This document shows positions 60,856 to 64,000 of a stretch of 64,000 nucleotides of DNA, in pieces; positions within the stretch are counted from its first letter, which is position 1, and each line of letters starts with the position of its first letter. The stretch is taken from contig NZ_HG005139.1 of the NCBI RefSeq assembly GCF_000455265.1, positions 307,495 to 371,494 on the forward strand, in the 5' to 3' direction. A program made the translations under genes and the position numbers. Below the pieces are notes generated by a model. The model had not been told where the DNA came from. It saw only the letters and a list, made by a program, of their open reading frames with translations, and did no database searches. Source of the DNA: Paenibacillus antibioticophila. GTDB taxonomy: Bacteria > Bacillota > Bacilli > Paenibacillales > Paenibacillaceae.

Positions 60856-61830
60856 ATGATGATGCAGATCAGACCCTATTCTATAGAAGATCGCTCGGCA
60901 GTTGTAGAGCTCTGGAATCGCGAGGCTACGAAATATGACTACAAGCCATTTTTGGAGCAAGAGTTTCACGATACCTTTATCGATCATCCCTATTATGACG
61001 CCCATTGCATGTGGGTGGGCTGTAACGGAAAAGAGATCGTGGGTTTTGCAGCCGGCTGCAGCGGGGATGAGCTTCCTCTTGGGGATGTGGCGGGCTACAT
61101 TACATGTGTGATTGTGGATGCTGATGCGGCCACGCCGAAACATTATGATGCATTCCTGTCTTTAATAGAAGAAAGATTTCGGCAGCTTGGAAAGAAGCAG
61201 GCGGAGGTCTTGTTTTTTAACCCGGTTAAGCTGAAATGGAGAATTCCAAGCTCGCCTCAGCATGAGCATAATAATGCCCCGGGCATCAGTAAGGACCTGC
61301 CGCTATACGAAGCTCTAATTGCCAGAGGCTATGAAGACCGGTCGACCCAATGCGGCATGTATTTGAAGCTCGGAAGCTTTGCCGTCCCTGAAGATATAAT
61401 TCGCAAGGAAGCTAAAGCGAGTACTGAAGGCTATACTGTGACTTCTTATATCCCGGAGCTGCATACAGGGCTTGAAGCAACCCTTGCCGCCCTGAAAAAT
61501 CCGCAGTGGGAAAAGGATGTTGTTGCTTATGTGAAGGATGGCGCGCCTCTTGTCGCAGCAGTACACGGCAGCGAAGTAGTCGGCTTTGCCGGTCCGATTA
61601 TTCTAGAGCCTACGGGACGGGCTTTCTTTTGCGGAATCGGGGTGCACCCGCAGCATGAGGGCCACGGCCTCGGCAGTATCTTGTTTTTCCGCATGGTGGA
61701 GGCCTTCCAGGACGCGGGCTGTCAATATATCTCTCTGTTCACCGGAAGCAATAATCCGGCGCTTCGAATCTATCAAAAAGCGGGCTTTACGATTGAAAAA
61801 CAATTTTCTATATTGCGGAGGGAGCTTTGA
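60856..61830 (+). CDS. Double GNAT-domain N-acetyltransferase in the recycling operon
   Basis: 324 residues from the ATG at 60856 (GGAGG five bases before; the ATG at 60844 overlaps it). Two GNAT halves: about 5-150 (IRPYSIEDRSAVVELWNREA, weak CoA loop) and about 185-324 with FFCGIGVHPQHEGHGLGSILFFRMVEAFQDAG (intact Q-x-x-G-x-G loop) and GSNNPALRIYQKAGFTIEKQF. The substrate is unknown; in this setting glucosamine, muramic acid or an amino sugar-peptide are candidates. It overlaps the PIG-L gene region, so the acetylase and deacetylase are made together. Confidence 0.85.
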   Translation: MMMQIRPYSIEDRSAVVELWNREATKYDYKPFLEQEFHDTFIDHPYYDAHCMWVGCNGKEIVGFAAGCSGDELPLGDVAGYITCVIVDADAATPKHYDAFLSLIEERFRQLGKKQAEVLFFNPVKLKWRIPSSPQHEHNNAPGISKDLPLYEALIARGYEDRSTQCGMYLKLGSFAVPEDIIRKEAKASTEGYTVTSYIPELHTGLEATLAALKNPQWEKDVVAYVKDGAPLVAAVHGSEVVGFAGPIILEPTGRAFFCGIGVHPQHEGHGLGSILFFRMVEAFQDAGCQYISLFTGSNNPALRIYQKAGFTIEKQFSILRREL

Positions 61831-61832
61831 AG

Positions 61833-62537
61833 ATGAGTGAAAAATTAACGGTTCTAGCGATTGGCGCACATGTCGGTGATGTAGAGCTGGCTTCGGGCGG
61901 TGTTCTCGCCAGTCATAGTTTAAAGGGAGACCGCATCGTAACGTTGGCTTTAACTGCAGGGGAGCGAGGCGTCCCGGCAGGGCAGGACATGAAGCAATAT
62001 CGTCAGCAGAAGGTGAAAGAGGCGCAGATTTTTGCGGAGATGCTTGGCGGGGAGGCCGTAGTCTTTGATTATTGCGACGGGGAGCTGCCTGACAATCAAC
62101 AGATCCGTATGGAGGTCTGCGACGTGATCCGCCGCGTGAAGCCGAACATAATTATTACGCACTGGAAAAACAGTATGCATAAAGACCATGCGCTGACCCA
62201 TCATATCGTAAATGATGCCCGCTTCTTCGCAAGCCTGTCTACGTTTGAACGCGAGCATCCGGCTCATTTTGCGGCAAGATTGTATTACTCCGAGAACTGG
62301 GAGGATGCGGTCGATTATGTCCCTTATGTCTACGTGGATTTCGATCAGGCGGCATTTGATCTCTGGATTGAGGCGCTAGGTAAGCATTGGTTCGTAACGA
62401 ACAGCAAATCTTTTAAATATATGGATTACTATAAAGCGCTGGCCGTTGTCCGCGGCTGTGAAGCAAGAAAGCAATATGCGGAAGCGTTTATGGTGCCTGC
62501 CGAGACGATGAAGGTTAGACAGTCCAGTCTTTGGTAG
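61833..62537 (+). CDS. PIG-L/LmbE family deacetylase
   Basis: 234 residues from the ATG at 61833 (GGGAG eight bases before). Zinc motif AIGAHVGDVELASGG (usual AHPDDxE; here AHVGDVE, so the first Asp is Gly and the second is kept, as in a subgroup) and HKDHALTHHIVNDARF with the third ligand. The family deacetylates GlcNAc groups in glycolipids and thiols such as bacillithiol precursors. In this operon an N-acetyl amino sugar from peptidoglycan is the likely substrate. It is not the usual bshB context (no bshA). Confidence 0.87.
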   Translation: MSEKLTVLAIGAHVGDVELASGGVLASHSLKGDRIVTLALTAGERGVPAGQDMKQYRQQKVKEAQIFAEMLGGEAVVFDYCDGELPDNQQIRMEVCDVIRRVKPNIIITHWKNSMHKDHALTHHIVNDARFFASLSTFEREHPAHFAARLYYSENWEDAVDYVPYVYVDFDQAAFDLWIEALGKHWFVTNSKSFKYMDYYKALAVVRGCEARKQYAEAFMVPAETMKVRQSSLW

Positions 62538-62571
62538 CTAATCAACGGGCCGAGTAGGAGGGTAAATTCAT

Positions 62572-63714
62572 ATGGTGTTAAACGGGATTGATTCGATCAC
62601 GAAGTACCGAGACTTGTTTGAGGGGAAGCGCGTAGGCTTGATCACGGCGCCGACCGGTCTTACAAAGGATTTTGAATCAACGATTACGATCTTGCATGAA
62701 AACTTTCATCTGGCTGCGATGTTTTCCCCCGAGCATGGGGTTCGCGGGGATTTGGATGCCGGGGCATTAGTGGACACTTATATGGATCCTATTACGGGTG
62801 TCCCGGTCTATAGCTTATACAGAAAAGATTCCAAGCGTTTAACCCAAGAAATGCTGAATGAAGTAGACATCATGGTATACGATATTCAAGATGTCGGTGT
62901 GCGGTATTACACTTTCATTTATACGATGCTGTATGCACTTGAAGATTGTGCTAAGGCAGGCGTGGAATTCGTTGTTCTTGATCGCGTGAATCCGCTTGGC
63001 GGGGTAACGGTGGAAGGGAATATCCTGAAGCCGGGCTTCAAATCCTTTGTTGGAAATTACGAGCTGGCTGCCAGGTACGGATTAACGGCGGGTGAAATCG
63101 CAACGATGGCAAATGATCAGATGAATTGGAAGGCCTCGCTGCACGTCGTTCGTTTGGAAGGCTGGGAGCGGAGCATGTCCTTCCCGGACACCGGATTAAC
63201 CTGGGTGCATCCTTCGCTTGGGATTCCGCGATATGAGACAGCCTTATTATATACAGGCACCTGCTTGTTTGAAGGCACCAACTGCTCTGAAGGACGCGGG
63301 ACGACGTTCCCGTTTGAAATGATTGGTGCTCCGTTCATTCATGCCCAGCAATTGGCGGATGAGATGAATGCGAAGAGACTTCCGGGCGTGCGCTTCCGTC
63401 CAGTCCATTTTAAACCGACCTCATCCAAGCACCAAGGAGAGCTATGCGGCGGCGTACAGATTTATATTACCGATATCCAGGCTTTGAAGCCGCTAGAAGT
63501 GGGCGTAACCTTATTATTTGCGATTAGAGATATGTATGAGGAATTTTTATTCCTGCCTCCTGTAAAAGAGGGGTCCCGGCCTTTCATTGATCTGCTGGGC
63601 GGAGACAGCGTATATCGCACGGAGCATATTCAAGCCAAGCCGCTGCTCGAGCAGTTTGCTGAGGAAAGCAGGCAATTTGCCGATATGAAGCAGCAGTATC
63701 ATTTATATCGCTAG
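62572..63714 (+). CDS. namZ: NamZ-type exo-beta-N-acetylmuramidase (DUF1343)
   Basis: 380 residues. Clear family motifs: VGLITAPTGLTKDFESTITIL, FSPEHGVRGDLDAG, YDIQDVGVRYYTFIYTM, VVLDRVNPLGG and LFEGTNCSEGRGTTFPFEMIGAPFI. The family (YbbC of B. subtilis) removes MurNAc from the non-reducing end of wall fragments; no signal peptide is seen at this start, so it acts inside the cell or leaves by another path. The TAG stop lies in the first bases of a MITE-like repeat (63711), so the original end may have differed slightly. Confidence 0.93.
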   Translation: MVLNGIDSITKYRDLFEGKRVGLITAPTGLTKDFESTITILHENFHLAAMFSPEHGVRGDLDAGALVDTYMDPITGVPVYSLYRKDSKRLTQEMLNEVDIMVYDIQDVGVRYYTFIYTMLYALEDCAKAGVEFVVLDRVNPLGGVTVEGNILKPGFKSFVGNYELAARYGLTAGEIATMANDQMNWKASLHVVRLEGWERSMSFPDTGLTWVHPSLGIPRYETALLYTGTCLFEGTNCSEGRGTTFPFEMIGAPFIHAQQLADEMNAKRLPGVRFRPVHFKPTSSKHQGELCGGVQIYITDIQALKPLEVGVTLLFAIRDMYEEFLFLPPVKEGSRPFIDLLGGDSVYRTEHIQAKPLLEQFAEESRQFADMKQQYHLYR

Positions 63715-63802
63715 CTAAGTTGAACAAAAAAGACTATGTAGAAAGGCATAAGTGTGACACTTCACACGTTGCCCCCAGCGTAACTAATTAGTTCAACTAT
63801 AG
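63711..63802. repeat. Short copy of the MITE-like repeat between namZ and nagZ
   Basis: Begins CTAGCTAAGTTGAAC and ends TTAGTTCAACTATAG; inside, GGCATAAGTGTGACACTTCACACGTTGCCCC. 92 bp. It covers the namZ stop codon and may interrupt or alter mRNA between namZ and nagZ. Confidence 0.72.
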
Positions 63803-63825
63803 AGATTGCTAGAGGATGGTGAATA

Positions 63826-64000
63826 ATGATGAGAACCATAGATCAAATGAGCCTGCGTGAAAAGATCGGACAAATGATCGTTACAGGCTTCCCAACTCCC
63901 GAAATGACGCCGGAGATCAAAGAGGTCATCGAGCAATATCAAGTCGGCAACATCATTTTATTTTCGCACAATATCAAAAATAAGGTTCAACTGGGCGGGC
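63826..64000 (+). CDS. nagZ: Beta-N-acetylhexosaminidase NagZ (GH3), 5' part
   Basis: 58 residues visible before the window ends: MMRTIDQMSLREKIGQMIVT, GFPTPEMTPEIKEVIEQYQV, GNIILFSHNIKNKVQL. The SLREKIGQM(I/V)..G and GN.ILF.HN.KN blocks are the opening of GH3 NagZ enzymes, which cut the GlcNAc-MurNAc bond. No signal peptide is visible in this start. With NamZ it would split wall fragments into monosaccharides. The catalytic residues lie outside the window. Confidence 0.88.
   Translation, partial: MMRTIDQMSLREKIGQMIVTGFPTPEMTPEIKEVIEQYQVGNIILFSHNIKNKVQLGG

Overview
The window reads as a chromosomal segment of a low-to-moderate GC, spore-forming Firmicute, most like Paenibacillus. The reasons are the gene families and their arrangement (YtaF and SleB sporulation proteins, Ku/LigD end joining, CIRCE-controlled groESL, bactofilin/M23 pairs, a tsaE-tsaB-rimI-tsaD operon), strong AGGAGG-type ribosome binding sites and intergenic repeats typical of that group. 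Species identity is inference. No rRNA, tRNA or CRISPR array was seen.

Region by region. 0-10 kb: end of ytaF, a lone tatA, a WecA/TagO-type phosphosugar transferase, a DivIVA-like protein, Dps with a PerR-like box, a chemoreceptor, SleB-type hydrolase, UgtP-type glycolipid synthase, and a TetR regulator with a YhgE/Pip membrane protein whose N-terminus looks frameshifted. 10-19 kb: glutamate synthase large subunit, a 170-bp repeated element, a 51-bp tandem repeat, a nuclease-like/HTH protein, a GNAT enzyme and an ABC exporter. 19-20.3 kb: a gene-poor stretch bounded by two inverted copies of a MITE-like repeat. 20-33.6 kb: two paralogous M23 peptidase-bactofilin pairs, the second beside a ParM-like actin; between them cardiolipin synthase, a three-gene NHEJ set (polymerase, ligase, Ku) and the t6A operon; then AAC(3) and a DnaA-box cluster. 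33.8-38.7 kb: an MFS/MarR pair with a perfect operator, then nested insertion sequences: an IS1182-type ruin and an apparently complete IS1111-type (IS110 family) element with a structured non-coding stretch. 38.7-45.5 kb: ABC-F protein, 5-formyl-THF cyclo-ligase, MoaB, tatA-tatC, groES-groEL. 45.5-47.3 kb: a small island bounded by a duplication of the groEL 3' end and holding a VapC-type toxin pair; just beyond it lies a type I toxin with its antisense promoter and phage debris. 47.3-53.4 kb: an ABC exporter with its two-component system, and a second type I toxin of the same design. 53.9-64 kb: a cell-wall recycling cluster.

The recycling cluster (MurR/RpiR regulator, murQ, sugar-binding lipoprotein, two permeases, anmK, GNAT, PIG-L deacetylase, namZ, nagZ) is a coherent pathway. 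NamZ and NagZ would release MurNAc and GlcNAc outside the cell, the ABC importer would bring the sugar in, a kinase (AnmK) would make MurNAc-6-P, and MurQ would convert that to GlcNAc-6-P. It appears to use ABC import plus a kinase instead of the MurP phosphotransferase system known in Bacillus subtilis. cre-like boxes and a TGAAA-N5-TTTCA dyad sit before murQ.

A family of short palindromic repeats (18-bp inverted ends CTATATAAGTTGAACTAA in the best copy) occurs at least eight times, from complete to remnant, and once supplies the stop codon of namZ.
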